A stretch of DNA of 64,000 nt from Piscinibacter sp. (GTDB lineage: Bacteria > Pseudomonadota > Gammaproteobacteria > Burkholderiales > Burkholderiaceae_C). The first letter of the stretch is position 1. Each line of letters opens with the position of its first letter. The stretch lies in assembly GCA_016706565.1 (NCBI GenBank), contig JADJJI010000008.1, positions 1-64,000 of the forward strand. The letters are read 5' to 3'. A model generated the notes under the pieces. The model searched no databases. It had not been told where the DNA came from and was given only the letters and a program-made list of their open reading frames with translations. Of this stretch, positions 54,199 through 63,433 are shown piece after piece. The position numbers and the translations under genes are program-made.

Positions 54199-54748
54199 GA
54201 CTTGGACGCGAGCGCATGCGCAAGTGCAAACCCCACCGCAAGTTGATCGCGGCAAAGGAAAGGCACGTTCACGACGCCTGTGAATGCCGTTCCTGAGTGG
54301 CCGCCAACGAGCATCCACAGTGAAAGGTGGCGCCCCTTCCACGTCTCGCAGGGCTCACGGTGACTCCAACAAACAAAGTCGGTCGGGAACGGCATTCATA
54401 AGTCGTTGATTCTTCTGCCTAACCATGAAGTCGGAAAGTCCGTCGGGAGTCCAGATTTCGTCAGCCTTGGAAGACGCGCAACAAATACAGTCAGTCGAAG
54501 CCACAGAACAGTCGCCCTGAGCAAGTTCCCGAGGGCGGGACCGACCTATCGGCCCCGATCGACCTCTCTGCAGCGGTTGCGGTCGGTCGGGCACGCACTG
54601 GCTGCCGTCCGCCGTCGGCCAGGAGTAGCCATTGACCAACGACGGCTCCAGAGGACTCCGCACCGTTTCGCCCCTGCCGCGTGCCTGGCGCTTTGTCTCG
54701 GCGGCTGAGATCATCGAGGCTGCCGATGAAGCGCCAGGAGCGACAACG
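54199..54748. other. Intergenic stretch of 550 bp, no gene recognised
   Basis: No frame here has support. A frame open from 54632 runs into the next gene, but its first 39 residues do not look coding and the good ribosome site lies at 54734-54739. There is no clear repeat or terminator; composition is slightly AT-richer than the flanks. Confidence 0.4.
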
Positions 54749-56128
54749 ATGGAGCGAATGCGATTCGGACGGGCCATGCAGGCAGTCTTGCTGCTGGCAA
54801 GCGTGGGGTCTGCTACTGCGATGGGCGCGCCCGCGCTGCATGTCGAGCCGGGCCCGACTGTTCTCGACGGCGAGCCAGTGCATGTCCACGTCACGGGGGT
54901 ACAGCCCGGCGCCCAGGTCGCGCTGACCGCAGACCGCTGGTTCGCTGGCCTGTCGACTCGGCGACCGCAGGCGCAACTGATGCGCTCACAGGCGGTGTTC
55001 GTCGCCGACCCGCAGGGGCGCGTCGATCTGCGGACGGCCGCACCGGTCTCCGGCAGCTACGAAGGCGCCGATGCGCGCGGTCTGTTCTGGTCGATGGTGC
55101 CGGTTCAGGGCGTGGACCGCGCCGCGCAGGACGCCGTCGACACGACGCAGGTCGTTCTGCGACTGCGTGCGGACGACACCGTCGCCGAGGCACGGGTACG
55201 ACTGCAGCCGTCGCGCCCCGCCGTTCGCGTCGTTCCGGCCGATGGCCTGCCCGGAGCCGTCTTCGCGAGCCTGCCTGGCGACGGCAAGCGCCCAGCCCTG
55301 ATCCTGATCGGAGGATCCGAAGGGGGGACGCTGATCACCCAGTCCGCCGCGCCGTTCGCGTCGCACGGCCTGGCGGTCCTTGCACTGCCAGTCTTCTCAC
55401 CCCCGGACCGCAGCGGCGCCCGCGAAGTCCCCGAGTTGCCGGCTGCCTGGGTAGAACTGCCAATCGAGACATTGAACCGGGCGCGCGACTGGCTGGCGGC
55501 CCGGCCTGAAGTCGACTCCAGCCGGATCGCCGTGCATGGCACCTCGACGGGCTCGCTGCTTGCGCTGCTCGGCGCGGTTCATCTGCCCTGGATAAGCGCT
55601 GTCGTCGCCAACGTGCCGTCCGACGTGGTGTGGGACGGCTGGGGGCCGGGCGTGCCGCCCGAGCAGCGATCAATGTTCTCGCTGGGCGGCAAGCCCCTGC
55701 CGTTCGTGCCGGCGATCGGCTACGACGAGGAGACCCGCGGCTACGAGCACGGCGTTCCTGTGATCGTGCGGCGCGTCTTCGAGCGTGGCCGTGCGGCGAA
55801 CCCGGAGCGCGCCGTGGCGGCGCGTGTCCCCGTCGAGCGCATCGCCGCGCCGGTGATGGTGATCGGCGCCTACGACGACCAGCTGTGGCCATCGGGCCAT
55901 ATGGCCCAGGCCATCGCCGAGCGACGGCTCGAGGCCGGTCTCTCGACCGAGGCGCTGCTGTATCCCGGAGCCGGTCACCTGCTCTACGACACAGGCTATG
56001 CCCCGACGACGGGCTACAACCTTGGGCTGCGCAAGACCGGCGGCACGCCTCTGGCCAACGCGGCAGCGCAGGGCGAGGTGTGGCCGCGCACGATCCAGTT
56101 CCTAAAGCGGGCGCTGGCCGCAAACTAG
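54749..56128 (+). CDS. Exported acyl-CoA thioesterase/BAAT C-terminal-type alpha/beta hydrolase
   Basis: The 459-residue product has a signal peptide (MERMRFGRAMQAVLLLASVG), an N-terminal Ig-like thioester-hydrolase domain (HVTGVQPGAQVALTADRWF; LFWSMVPV) and a C-terminal alpha/beta hydrolase with nucleophile Ser in HGTSTGSLLALL near residue 270, Asp in GAYDDQLWP and His in YPGAGHLLYDT. This is the BAAT/acyl-CoA thioesterase architecture (mammals: bile-acid conjugation; bacteria: unknown). The signal peptide makes acyl-CoA an unlikely substrate. The ATG at 54749 follows CCAGGAG. Confidence 0.82.
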   Translation: MERMRFGRAMQAVLLLASVGSATAMGAPALHVEPGPTVLDGEPVHVHVTGVQPGAQVALTADRWFAGLSTRRPQAQLMRSQAVFVADPQGRVDLRTAAPVSGSYEGADARGLFWSMVPVQGVDRAAQDAVDTTQVVLRLRADDTVAEARVRLQPSRPAVRVVPADGLPGAVFASLPGDGKRPALILIGGSEGGTLITQSAAPFASHGLAVLALPVFSPPDRSGAREVPELPAAWVELPIETLNRARDWLAARPEVDSSRIAVHGTSTGSLLALLGAVHLPWISAVVANVPSDVVWDGWGPGVPPEQRSMFSLGGKPLPFVPAIGYDEETRGYEHGVPVIVRRVFERGRAANPERAVAARVPVERIAAPVMVIGAYDDQLWPSGHMAQAIAERRLEAGLSTEALLYPGAGHLLYDTGYAPTTGYNLGLRKTGGTPLANAAAQGEVWPRTIQFLKRALAAN

Positions 56129-56483
56129 GCTTAGTGCAACCCAGTGCCTGCCGAAGTTGAGGCAACGGTGGTCATTCGTCCGGACACGAGTGACAGCTTC
56201 GACGCGAGCAGTTCATCACCTCGAATGTCGGCGATGGGTCGACAGCGGTCGGGCTCTAGCTCAATAGCCAGCGACCGCAATCAGTCTGGTGCGGACATGG
56301 GGGTGAAGGCGATCCCGCACCCCACTAAGCTGATCGGAACCACCTTGGCTCGAGTGCGCCGGTGATCCGTGACGCGAGACCGATCCAGGCTGTCGCATAG
56401 GGGGAATCCGCGAAGGCAATCGCGACACAGGGATCCTGAAAGAGGGCCTCGACATCTGCAATTCGCCCTGGGAGAGCTGGAGC
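56129..56483. other. Intergenic stretch of 355 bp, no gene recognised
   Basis: Between the convergent thioesterase-like and racemase-like genes there is no supported frame in six, and no clear terminator hairpin with T-run. It may be a decayed segment. Confidence 0.4.
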
Positions 56484-57236
56484 TCAGCCTTCGTCTTTGC
56501 GTTCGAAGCGCCCCCCCAGCGCTTGCGCAAGGCCAGTTGTTGGCTTGGCATCCGGACGTCGATAGGTACCGGCAGTTGCCTTGCGGCAGTTCAGACTCAC
56601 CAGCCCCTCGGCCTGCTTGATGGCCGCTGCCATCTGGTCCACCACAGGAACGGCGATGCGGTGTTTCACCCGCTCTGCCAGTCCGGCCAGCGGCGCGCCG
56701 GCCAGGATCACCACGTCGGCCTCGTCCTCGTCGATGGCGCGCTGCGCCAGTTCCACCAACAGGTCTTCCTTCTCCTCCTGCACGTCGGAGACGGACTGGA
56801 ACGCACCGCCCAGCATGCGAATGCCGGCCAAGCGGCCGAGCAGGCCGTGCGACTCCACGCACTCCTGGTACCAGGGACCGAGTGCGCGCGCGAAGGTCAC
56901 GATCGCGAAACGGCGGCCGAGCATGCAGGCGGTGAGCATCGAGGCCTCGGCCATGCCGATCACCGGGATGTCGAACAGCTCGCGCGCACCCGCCAGGCCG
57001 GGGTCGCCAAAGGCCGCGATGATGGCGGCATCGAAATGCTGGTGGTGCTCGGCCAGCATCTCCAGCGCCACCGCGCCGCCGACCTGCGCTTCAGCGCGAG
57101 TGGAGATGTAGGGGAAGCCACGCGTGGCGGTCAGCGCCTTCAGCTCGGTGCCCGGCGCCGCCGCTGCGCGGGCCGCGGCCATCAGGCGGTCGGTGATGCC
57201 AGTGCTGGTGTTCGGGTTCAAGACGAGGATGCGCAT
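56484..57236 (-). CDS. Asp/Glu/hydantoin-racemase-family protein lacking both catalytic cysteines
   Basis: The 250-residue product matches the racemase fold: MRILVLNPNTSTGITDRLMA, FDAAIIAAFGDPGLAGAREL, IPVIGMAEASMLTA and ADVVILAGAPLAGLAERV. In active hydantoin racemases Cys76 is in ACFGDPG and Cys181 in ILGCAG. Here these are Ala75 and Gly180, so two-base racemisation cannot work in the known way. The remaining cysteines (TACM, QECV, LNCR) are elsewhere. It is the last gene of the hydantoin/pyrimidine operon, 1 bp after the amidase stop. Confidence 0.82.
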   Translation of the reverse strand: MRILVLNPNTSTGITDRLMAAARAAAAPGTELKALTATRGFPYISTRAEAQVGGAVALEMLAEHHQHFDAAIIAAFGDPGLAGARELFDIPVIGMAEASMLTACMLGRRFAIVTFARALGPWYQECVESHGLLGRLAGIRMLGGAFQSVSDVQEEKEDLLVELAQRAIDEDEADVVILAGAPLAGLAERVKHRIAVPVVDQMAAAIKQAEGLVSLNCRKATAGTYRRPDAKPTTGLAQALGGRFERKDEG

Positions 57237-57237
57237 C

Positions 57238-58623
57238 TCAGTCCTTCTCGGGAAGCAGCGGTTGCAGGGCTTGCTCGATCGCGGCTGCGACTTGCAGCAG
57301 CGTCCGGTCGAGGCCGCGGGCGGCGATCAGTTGCAGACCGACGGGCAGGCCATCACGGCCCGTGCCGCAGGGCAACGAGATCGCCGGTGCCATGGCGTGG
57401 TTGATGAACGGCGTGAACACCGCGTGGCCGCGCGGCTCGACGGCCACGCCGCCGATGGTGGCCGGGCCGAGCCGGTCGTGCGGCCAGGCCACGCAGGGCG
57501 TGGTCGGGCAGACGAGAAAATCGAAGCGCGTGAAGAACTGCGCCAGCGTGAGCGCGATCTGCCGCCCGGCTTCGCGCGCCTGGGCCACCTGCGCGCCGCC
57601 CCAGTCCATGCCGCGCTCGATCTGGCGCGAGATGTCGGGGTCGAAGCGCGCGGCGTCTTCGCGCCAGGCCGTGCCGAACAGGTTCGCCAGGCCGACATGT
57701 TGCAGCGGCGACAGCGCGGCCTCGTCGACGCCGGCGGGCCAGACGGGGTCGGCCCTCTCGATGTCGAAGCCGGCCTGCTGCAGGCGCGCGATGGCCGCGT
57801 GCACTGCCGATTCGACGTCGGCATCCACCGGAACGTCCAATCCCAGTCGGGGGCTGTAGGCGATGCGCGGGCGTCGCACCACGCGCTCGTCGGTCGCTGC
57901 GAGTGCCACCGAATCCGGGTCGCGCCGGTCCGCGCCGGCGATCGCCTCGAACAGCAGCGCGGCATCCCCGACATGTCGCGCGATCGGAGCGATGACCTGC
58001 AGGCCGTTGAAGGCATGCGGGAAGCCGATCGAGTCGGGCACCGCACCCCAGGAGGGCTTGAAGCCGACCACGCCGACATGTGCCGGCGGCCGCCGGCTCG
58101 AGCCGCCGCCATCGGTGCCCAGCGCCAGCGGCGCCATGCCGTCGGCCACCGCAACGGCACAACCGCCGGACGAGCCCCCCGGCGTGAGCCGCTCGTCCAT
58201 GGGGTGGCGCGTGACGCCGTAGACCCGGTTCGTCGTCAGCCCCTTGCAGGCGAACTCGGAGGTGTTGCCCATGCCGACGATCAATGCGCCGGCACGCCGA
58301 AGTCGCTCGACGGCGATGGCATCGTGCGGCGCGATGAAATCCTGGAACAGCCGCGAGCCCTGCGTGACGCGCCGGCCTTCGACCCAGATGACGTCCTTCA
58401 CGACGATGGGCACGCCCGCCAGCGGCGGCCGCTCGCCGGCCGCCAGGCGCTGCTGCAGGTGTCGAAGGTCGGCGTCGAGGGCCTCGCTGCGACCGCCCAC
58501 GATGGCGTTGAGCTGCGCATTGCGCAGCGCGATGCGCTGCTCGAAGCCGGCCAGCACCTGTGCCGGATCGAGCTCGCCGCGGTTCACGCCGGCGGCGATG
58601 CGCTGGGCATCGAGCGTGTTCAT
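57238..58623 (-). CDS. Amidase signature family hydrolase (AtzE/GatA-like)
   Basis: The 461-residue product has the amidase signature Lys-Ser-Ser triad: Lys76 in VVKDVIW, cis-Ser151 in GGSSGG and nucleophile Ser175 in DGGGSSRRP. AtzE-like members cleave carbamoyl or amide bonds such as 1-carboxybiuret. In this operon it replaces the N-carbamoyl-amino-acid hydrolase expected after a hydantoinase. Its ATG overlaps the dihydropyrimidinase stop as ATGA, and its stop is 1 bp from the racemase-like start. Confidence 0.88.
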   Translation of the reverse strand: MNTLDAQRIAAGVNRGELDPAQVLAGFEQRIALRNAQLNAIVGGRSEALDADLRHLQQRLAAGERPPLAGVPIVVKDVIWVEGRRVTQGSRLFQDFIAPHDAIAVERLRRAGALIVGMGNTSEFACKGLTTNRVYGVTRHPMDERLTPGGSSGGCAVAVADGMAPLALGTDGGGSSRRPPAHVGVVGFKPSWGAVPDSIGFPHAFNGLQVIAPIARHVGDAALLFEAIAGADRRDPDSVALAATDERVVRRPRIAYSPRLGLDVPVDADVESAVHAAIARLQQAGFDIERADPVWPAGVDEAALSPLQHVGLANLFGTAWREDAARFDPDISRQIERGMDWGGAQVAQAREAGRQIALTLAQFFTRFDFLVCPTTPCVAWPHDRLGPATIGGVAVEPRGHAVFTPFINHAMAPAISLPCGTGRDGLPVGLQLIAARGLDRTLLQVAAAIEQALQPLLPEKD

Positions 58624-60140
58624 GGCCGCTCGCGTGCCAGCTGGGCCAGGGCATCCGGCTGCTCGAGCACGTAGCGTCCGACCGTTCCTTCGTGCACCGA
58701 CTTCGGCCGCGCCATGTCCGGGCGGCCGCAGGCCTGGAAGCGGCCGTCACCAGCCCGCCCCTGGACCTCGCCACCGTCCCAGACCACCTGGCCGCGCACC
58801 AGCGTCGTCACCGGCCAGCCGGTGATCTGCATGCCTTCGTACGGCGTGTAGTCGACGGCGTGGTGCAGCATCTCGTTGCGGATGGTGACCTGGCGATCCG
58901 GGTCCCAGATGGCGATGTCGGCATCGGCGCCGATGGCGATCGTGCCCTTGCGTGGGTGCAGTCCGTAGAGCTTGGCCGGATTCGTGGCGGTCAGCGCGAC
59001 GAACTGGTTGAGCGTCAACCGGCCGCGCCGCACGCCTTCGGAAAACAGCAGCGGCAGGCGCGTCTCGAGTCCGGGGATGCCGTTCGGGATGTAGCGGAAC
59101 GGCACCTCCTGGCCGCCCGGCTTCTTGCCTTGCGGATCGTCGTAGCTGAACGGCGCGTGGTCGGACGAGACGATGGTGAACAGGCCGTCCGCCAGACCGT
59201 CCCAGACGACGCGCTGGTTCGCGCGATCACGTGGCGGTGGGCTGCACACGCACTTGGCACCGTGGTAGCCGTCGACGCCCAGGTCGTCGGCGGTGAGAAA
59301 CAGGTACTGCGGGCAGGTCTCGGCGTACAGGCGCATGCCGCGGCCGTGGGCCCAGCGGATCTGCTCGATGGCGTCGCGGCCGGACACGTGCACGATCAGG
59401 ATCGGCACGTCGCTCAGCTCCGACAGCGTGATCGCGCGGTGTGTCGCCTCGCGCTCGATGGCCATCGGCCGCGACGTGGCGTGGTAGCCGGGCGCGGTGT
59501 GACCTTGCGCTTCCAGCTTGTCGGTCAGCCAGGCGATGCAGTCGGCGTTCTCGGCATGGATCATCGCCAGCGCACCGTGCTCGCGCGCCACCGACAGCAG
59601 GCGCAGGATCTGCCCGTCGTCCAGCCGCATGTCGTCGTAGGTCATGTAGATCTTGAACGACGTGTAGCCCTCGGCGATGAGCGCCGGCAGTTCCTCGCGA
59701 AGCACCGCCTCGCTCGGGTCGGTGACGATCAGGTGGAAAGCGTAGTCGACCATCGCCTGGCCGTCGGCGCGGCGGTGGTAGTCATCCACCGCGGCGCGCA
59801 ACGATTCGCCGCGCGTCTGCGCCGCGAACGGGATCACCGTCGTCGTGCCGCCGCAGGCCGCCGAGCGCGTGCCGCTGCGGAAGTCGTCGGCCATCTTCAG
59901 CCCCTCGGGCATGGGCTGATCGAGGTGGCAGTGCGCGTCGACGCCGCCGGGCAGCACGAGGCGGCCGCGGGCGTCAATCTCGCGCTGGGCGGGGGCCAGG
60001 TTCTGACCCAGCGCGACGATGCGCCCGCCGGTGATGCCGACGTCGCACTGCATCACGTCGCTGGCGGTGGCCACGGTGCCATGGCGGATGACGGTGTCGA
60101 AGCGCTGCACGTCGAATCCCCGGGGCAGGTTGCGGGTCAT
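58620..60140 (-). CDS. hydA: Dihydropyrimidinase / hydantoinase
   Basis: The 506-residue amidohydrolase has the metal ligands HCH (His70, His72 in VDAHCHLDQP), the carboxylated Lys163 in SFKIYMTYDD, HAENAD and IVHVSG for the remaining His ligands, and SSDHAPF for the Asp. It opens cyclic imides such as dihydropyrimidines or hydantoins to N-carbamoyl acids. The C-terminal 15 residues are variable. Start and stop overlap with the MFS and amidase genes as ATGA, so the four are translationally coupled. Confidence 0.93.
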   Translation of the reverse strand: MTRNLPRGFDVQRFDTVIRHGTVATASDVMQCDVGITGGRIVALGQNLAPAQREIDARGRLVLPGGVDAHCHLDQPMPEGLKMADDFRSGTRSAACGGTTTVIPFAAQTRGESLRAAVDDYHRRADGQAMVDYAFHLIVTDPSEAVLREELPALIAEGYTSFKIYMTYDDMRLDDGQILRLLSVAREHGALAMIHAENADCIAWLTDKLEAQGHTAPGYHATSRPMAIEREATHRAITLSELSDVPILIVHVSGRDAIEQIRWAHGRGMRLYAETCPQYLFLTADDLGVDGYHGAKCVCSPPPRDRANQRVVWDGLADGLFTIVSSDHAPFSYDDPQGKKPGGQEVPFRYIPNGIPGLETRLPLLFSEGVRRGRLTLNQFVALTATNPAKLYGLHPRKGTIAIGADADIAIWDPDRQVTIRNEMLHHAVDYTPYEGMQITGWPVTTLVRGQVVWDGGEVQGRAGDGRFQACGRPDMARPKSVHEGTVGRYVLEQPDALAQLARERP

Positions 60141-61477
60141 GACCGGCGGCCGTGGCCGGCGTCGCTGAGGTTCATGTGCGCCGTTTCGCGCGCCGCCCAG
60201 GCGGCCACCGCGATGGCGGCACAGACCACCGCGAGGTAGATCGCGACGGGCGTGGTCGAATCGTACTTCGCCAGCAGGCTCGCCGCGATGATCGGCGCGA
60301 GCGCACCGCCGAACACGCCGGCGAACTGGAAGCCCAGCGAGGAGCCGGTGACGCGCACCCGGGTGGCGAACAGCTCGGGCAGGAAGGAAGCCAGCGGCGA
60401 GAACATGAAGGACACGAAGATCATGCCGACGAACGAGGCCGCGACGATCAGCGCCGGCTGGCGTGTCTGCAGCAGGGCGAAGAACGCGAAGGCCCACAGC
60501 GCGCCGCCGATGCCACCGAGCATCAGCACCGGGCGGCGGCCGATGCGGTCGGACAGCCAGCCGGCCACCGGGATGAAGATGATCTGGGCCAGCGCGCCGA
60601 GCAGCACGGCGGTCAGCGCGATGTTCTTCGGCAGGCCCAGCTTGGTGGGCACGAAGTACAGCAGGAACAGCGTGAAGACGTAGAACGCCACGTCGCCACC
60701 CAGGCGCGCGCCGAAGGCGATCAGCAGCTGCGGGCGGTAGTCGCGCAGCACTTCCTTGATTGGAGCGGGCGATTCGGCGCCGGAGGACTCGATCTTCTCG
60801 AACATCTGCGATTCGCCGACATTGGCGCGGATGTACAGGCCCACGCCGATCAGCACCGCGCTGAGCAGGAAAGGCACGCGCCAGCCCCAATCAAGGAATG
60901 CTTCCTCCGAGACTTGCCAGGTGACCAGCGCGAACACGCCGTTGGCCAGCAACAGCCCGATGGGCGCGGCCAACTGCACCAAGCTGCCGAGCAGGCCGCG
61001 GCGTTTGCCTTCTGGGTCGAGCTCGTTGACCATGATGGCCGCGCCACCCCATTCACCGCCGAGCGCCAGACCCTGCAGGATGCGCAGCGCCACCAGCAGC
61101 AACGGCGCGAGCACGCCGACATTCGCATAGGTCGGCAGCAGGCCGATGCAGAAAGTGGCCAGGCCCATCATCAGCAAGGTGAGGAACAGGATGGACTTGC
61201 GGCCGATCTTGTCGCCGAAGTGGCCGAACACGGCGGCGCCCAACGGACGCGCCGCAAACGCCACGCCGTAACTGGCGAAGGACAGCAGCGTCGCGACGAG
61301 CGGGTCACTCTGCGGAAAGAACAGCTTCGGGAAGACCAGCGCGGCGGCCGAGCCGTAGATGAAGTGGTCGTAGAACTCGAGCGTCGTGCCGGCGAGGCTG
61401 GCGGCAGCCACCCGGCGAGTGGAAGACGGTTTGGCAACCGTGGTGCCCGCAAGGGGCATGGATGAGACAGCTTGCAT
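60137..61477 (-). CDS. MFS metabolite:proton symporter (MHS family)
   Basis: The 446-residue product has twelve hydrophobic segments and the MFS motifs FGDKIGRKSILFLTLLMMG and LSDRIGRRPVLMLGG, with the MHS-type opening AGTTLEFYDHFIYGSAAAL and GLALGGEWGGAAIM. It should import an organic acid or cyclic amide with protons; the operon context suggests the pathway substrate. CCAGGAGCAGACC precedes the ATG. It is the first gene of the leftward operon. Confidence 0.92.
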   Translation of the reverse strand: MQAVSSMPLAGTTVAKPSSTRRVAAASLAGTTLEFYDHFIYGSAAALVFPKLFFPQSDPLVATLLSFASYGVAFAARPLGAAVFGHFGDKIGRKSILFLTLLMMGLATFCIGLLPTYANVGVLAPLLLVALRILQGLALGGEWGGAAIMVNELDPEGKRRGLLGSLVQLAAPIGLLLANGVFALVTWQVSEEAFLDWGWRVPFLLSAVLIGVGLYIRANVGESQMFEKIESSGAESPAPIKEVLRDYRPQLLIAFGARLGGDVAFYVFTLFLLYFVPTKLGLPKNIALTAVLLGALAQIIFIPVAGWLSDRIGRRPVLMLGGIGGALWAFAFFALLQTRQPALIVAASFVGMIFVSFMFSPLASFLPELFATRVRVTGSSLGFQFAGVFGGALAPIIAASLLAKYDSTTPVAIYLAVVCAAIAVAAWAARETAHMNLSDAGHGRRS

Positions 61478-61581
61478 GGTCTGCTCCTGGCAGCGGATTG
61501 ATCGGGGTCGCCTGCCGGGAGGGCCCTGCGCAGAAGACGGGCGAAAGATAGATCCCGACCGGCGTTCAATCAAGCACTTTT

Positions 61582-61712
61582 TTGTATGGTGGCTCTATTT
61601 CTTTTGTATGATGGAATTTACAGGGTTCACCCCTATGCTTTGGCAGGATTCGGCGTGGTTCCAGACGATTTCCGAGGATTTTCAGAACTCTGGCCGCGAA
61701 ACCGCCATACAA
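61582..61712. promoter_or_regulatory. Three copies of TTGTATGRYGG, candidate GntR operator
   Basis: TTGTATGGTGG lies at 61582-61592, TTGTATGATGG at 61604-61614 (22 bp or two helix turns further), and the reverse complement CCGCCATACAA at 61702-61712. All are in the 278-bp gap between the divergent MFS and GntR genes. The 11-bp word is conserved in all three except positions 8 and 9. This arrangement fits an operator bound by the divergent FCD-type regulator (inference). Confidence 0.6.
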
Positions 61713-61755
61713 TCTAACAGCATCTGCAGTACAGACTAGACCTGAAGGGAGTCCC

Positions 61756-62478
61756 ATGAGCGCCAAGTCGCGCACCGACCTCGCAGACATGCCTGAACCG
61801 GGCGCGGGAGGTTCAGGCGCCTCCGTCGACGAGATCACCGACAGGATCCTGGCGGCCATCTGGGAGCACCGCCTGCCGCCCGGCACCAAGCTGGTCGAGG
61901 AGAAGCTTGCCGAGGTGTTCGGCGTGAGCCGCACGAAAGTCCGGCTGGCACTGGGCAAGCTGTCTCACGACAGCATCCTCACCGTGGAGCCGAACCGTGG
62001 CACCTTTGTCTCGAGCCCGACGGTCGAGCAGGCACGCCAGGTTTTCGACGCGCGACGTGTGGTGGAGGCCTGCCTCGTCAAGGAGCTCGCGGCGACGGCG
62101 AAGAAGGAGCAATTGGCCCGGCTGCGCAAGTGCACCGCGCAGGAAGCGGAGGCCCGCACCCGCAACGACCGTCGCGCCATCATCAGGCTCTCGGGAGAGT
62201 TCCATGTGCTGGTTGCCGAGGCCAGCAACAACGCCTATCTCTCGAAGTACATGCGCGAGCTGTGCTCGCTGACCTGCCTGGTCATCGCTCTCTACGACGC
62301 GCCCGGCGTCCCTTCGTGCCCGCATCACGAGCACGACGAGATCGTCGATGCGCTGGAGGAGAGGGATGGCGAGCGAGCGAGCGCGCTGATGGTGGAACAT
62401 CTGACGCATGTCGAGAGTACTTTGCGCCTCGAACTGCCGGGCAGCGCAGAGATCGACTTCAAGGCAGTCTTCGGCTGA
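61756..62478 (+). CDS. GntR-family regulator, FadR/FCD type
   Basis: The 240-residue product has an N-terminal winged helix (ASVDEITDRILAAIWEHRLP, then VFGVSRTKVRLALGKLSHDS and NRGTFVSSPTVEQ) and a C-terminal FCD domain (FDARRVVEACLVKELAATAK; FHVLVAEASNNAYL; HHEHDEIVDALEERDGERAS with the metal-binding His/Asp pattern). It probably senses a pathway metabolite. GAAGGGAGTCCC precedes the ATG. It is divergent from the hydantoin/pyrimidine operon. Confidence 0.93.
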   Translation: MSAKSRTDLADMPEPGAGGSGASVDEITDRILAAIWEHRLPPGTKLVEEKLAEVFGVSRTKVRLALGKLSHDSILTVEPNRGTFVSSPTVEQARQVFDARRVVEACLVKELAATAKKEQLARLRKCTAQEAEARTRNDRRAIIRLSGEFHVLVAEASNNAYLSKYMRELCSLTCLVIALYDAPGVPSCPHHEHDEIVDALEERDGERASALMVEHLTHVESTLRLELPGSAEIDFKAVFG

Positions 62479-62716
62479 TCCCTCGACCACGCTTCACATC
62501 CAAAGGCCCTGGCGAGACGCTCGCCGATCGCATTCCTCTGGTGGCTTGGTCCACCGACCACAGTAAAGCCTCTCTGACCGGTCTTCAGCGGTCGCATGCA
62601 GGTGAAGGGCCGCTCCGCAGCGGTTGCTGCCCGCGGTCACGGGAGGGCGAACTCGCGCTGACGGCCAGCAGGCGGTCGCTGGGGTCGGCCTCGGCGGGCA
62701 GGATGACGGTCGCGTC

Positions 62717-63322
62717 TCAGGCGGCCTCGCCTTGGGCCTGCGGCTGCGCCAGCCGGGCAACGAGGTGCCGCAGATCGGGTGGCCAGGCAGCGATGTGCGC
62801 AGCAAGTCCGTTGGCGTCGCCGGCGAACAGCGCGCGCGTCGCCTCCTCGAAGCCCGGCAGGTCGCCGGCCATCGTCGACATGAAGGCGTAAGTTCGTTCG
62901 CGCGCGCGGCGCAGCGCATCGGGGCCGGCGCTGTCGCGCATGGCCTGCAGAACCAACTTGCGCAGCGCCACTGACGCGCCGCCGGCCTGACTGGCCAGCC
63001 AGTCCCAATGCTCGGGCAGCAGCGTCACTTCGCGCGCCACCACGCCCAGGCGGGGACGGCCCCGCCCGCGCGGGCGGCTCGTGTCGGCGCCTTCTGCGGC
63101 AGGTGGCGCGTCCGGCACCGCGTGGCGCTGCGCCACCTCGGCCTCGGTGCCGCGCAGGTCCAGGTCGACGGTATGTCCGGTGTCGTGGCGGACGACTGTC
63201 ACCACGGCCGTCGGGTCCTTCGCGAGGGCGCGATGCGCCGCAGTCGCCACCGTGGCGAGCGAGCCACTGGCCAGCGCAAGCGTTCCACGGAAGGCTGTGT
63301 AGGTGTCGGCGAGGGGTGCCAT
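62717..63322 (-). CDS. DUF2239 family protein
   Basis: The 201-residue product matches DUF2239: TYTAFRGTLALASGSLATVA, DLDLRGTEAEV, RGRGRPRLGVVAREVTLLPE and HWDWLASQAGGASVALRKLV, with a C-terminal RERTYAFMSTMAGDLPGFEE block. The central GRPRLGVVAREVTLLP stretch is seen also in some regulators. Function unknown. It is divergent from the GIY-YIG/MarR operon across 111 bp that holds the promoter and palindrome. GGTGGAGG precedes the ATG. Confidence 0.88.
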   Translation of the reverse strand: MAPLADTYTAFRGTLALASGSLATVATAAHRALAKDPTAVVTVVRHDTGHTVDLDLRGTEAEVAQRHAVPDAPPAAEGADTSRPRGRGRPRLGVVAREVTLLPEHWDWLASQAGGASVALRKLVLQAMRDSAGPDALRRARERTYAFMSTMAGDLPGFEEATRALFAGDANGLAAHIAAWPPDLRHLVARLAQPQAQGEAA

Positions 63323-63380
63323 GGGGAGCCTCCACCGAGGCGCTCGAGATGGGATGAACTAATTCTACCCGGACAAATAT

Positions 63381-63409
63381 TTGACAGATCAATTTAACCC
63401 GGGTGTAAT
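63381..63409 (+). promoter_or_regulatory. Sigma-70 promoter overlapping a MarR-like palindrome
   Basis: TTGACA (63381-63386), a 17-bp spacer and TGTAAT (63404-63409) form a near-consensus promoter reading toward the GIY-YIG gene, whose ATG is 25 bp after the -10 box. The spacer and -10 box contain TTAACCCGGGTGTAA (63394-63408), a near-perfect inverted repeat, and a related TACCCGGACAA lies at 63366-63376. A repressor bound here would block the promoter; the MarR protein encoded downstream is the obvious candidate. Confidence 0.75.
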
Positions 63410-63433
63410 TTGGGCTTGACCGAAAGGACACCC

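Noticed and set aside
56129-56483. Search for a gene or terminator between the convergent genes
   Set aside because: No frame with motif or ribosome site and no hairpin followed by T-run was found.
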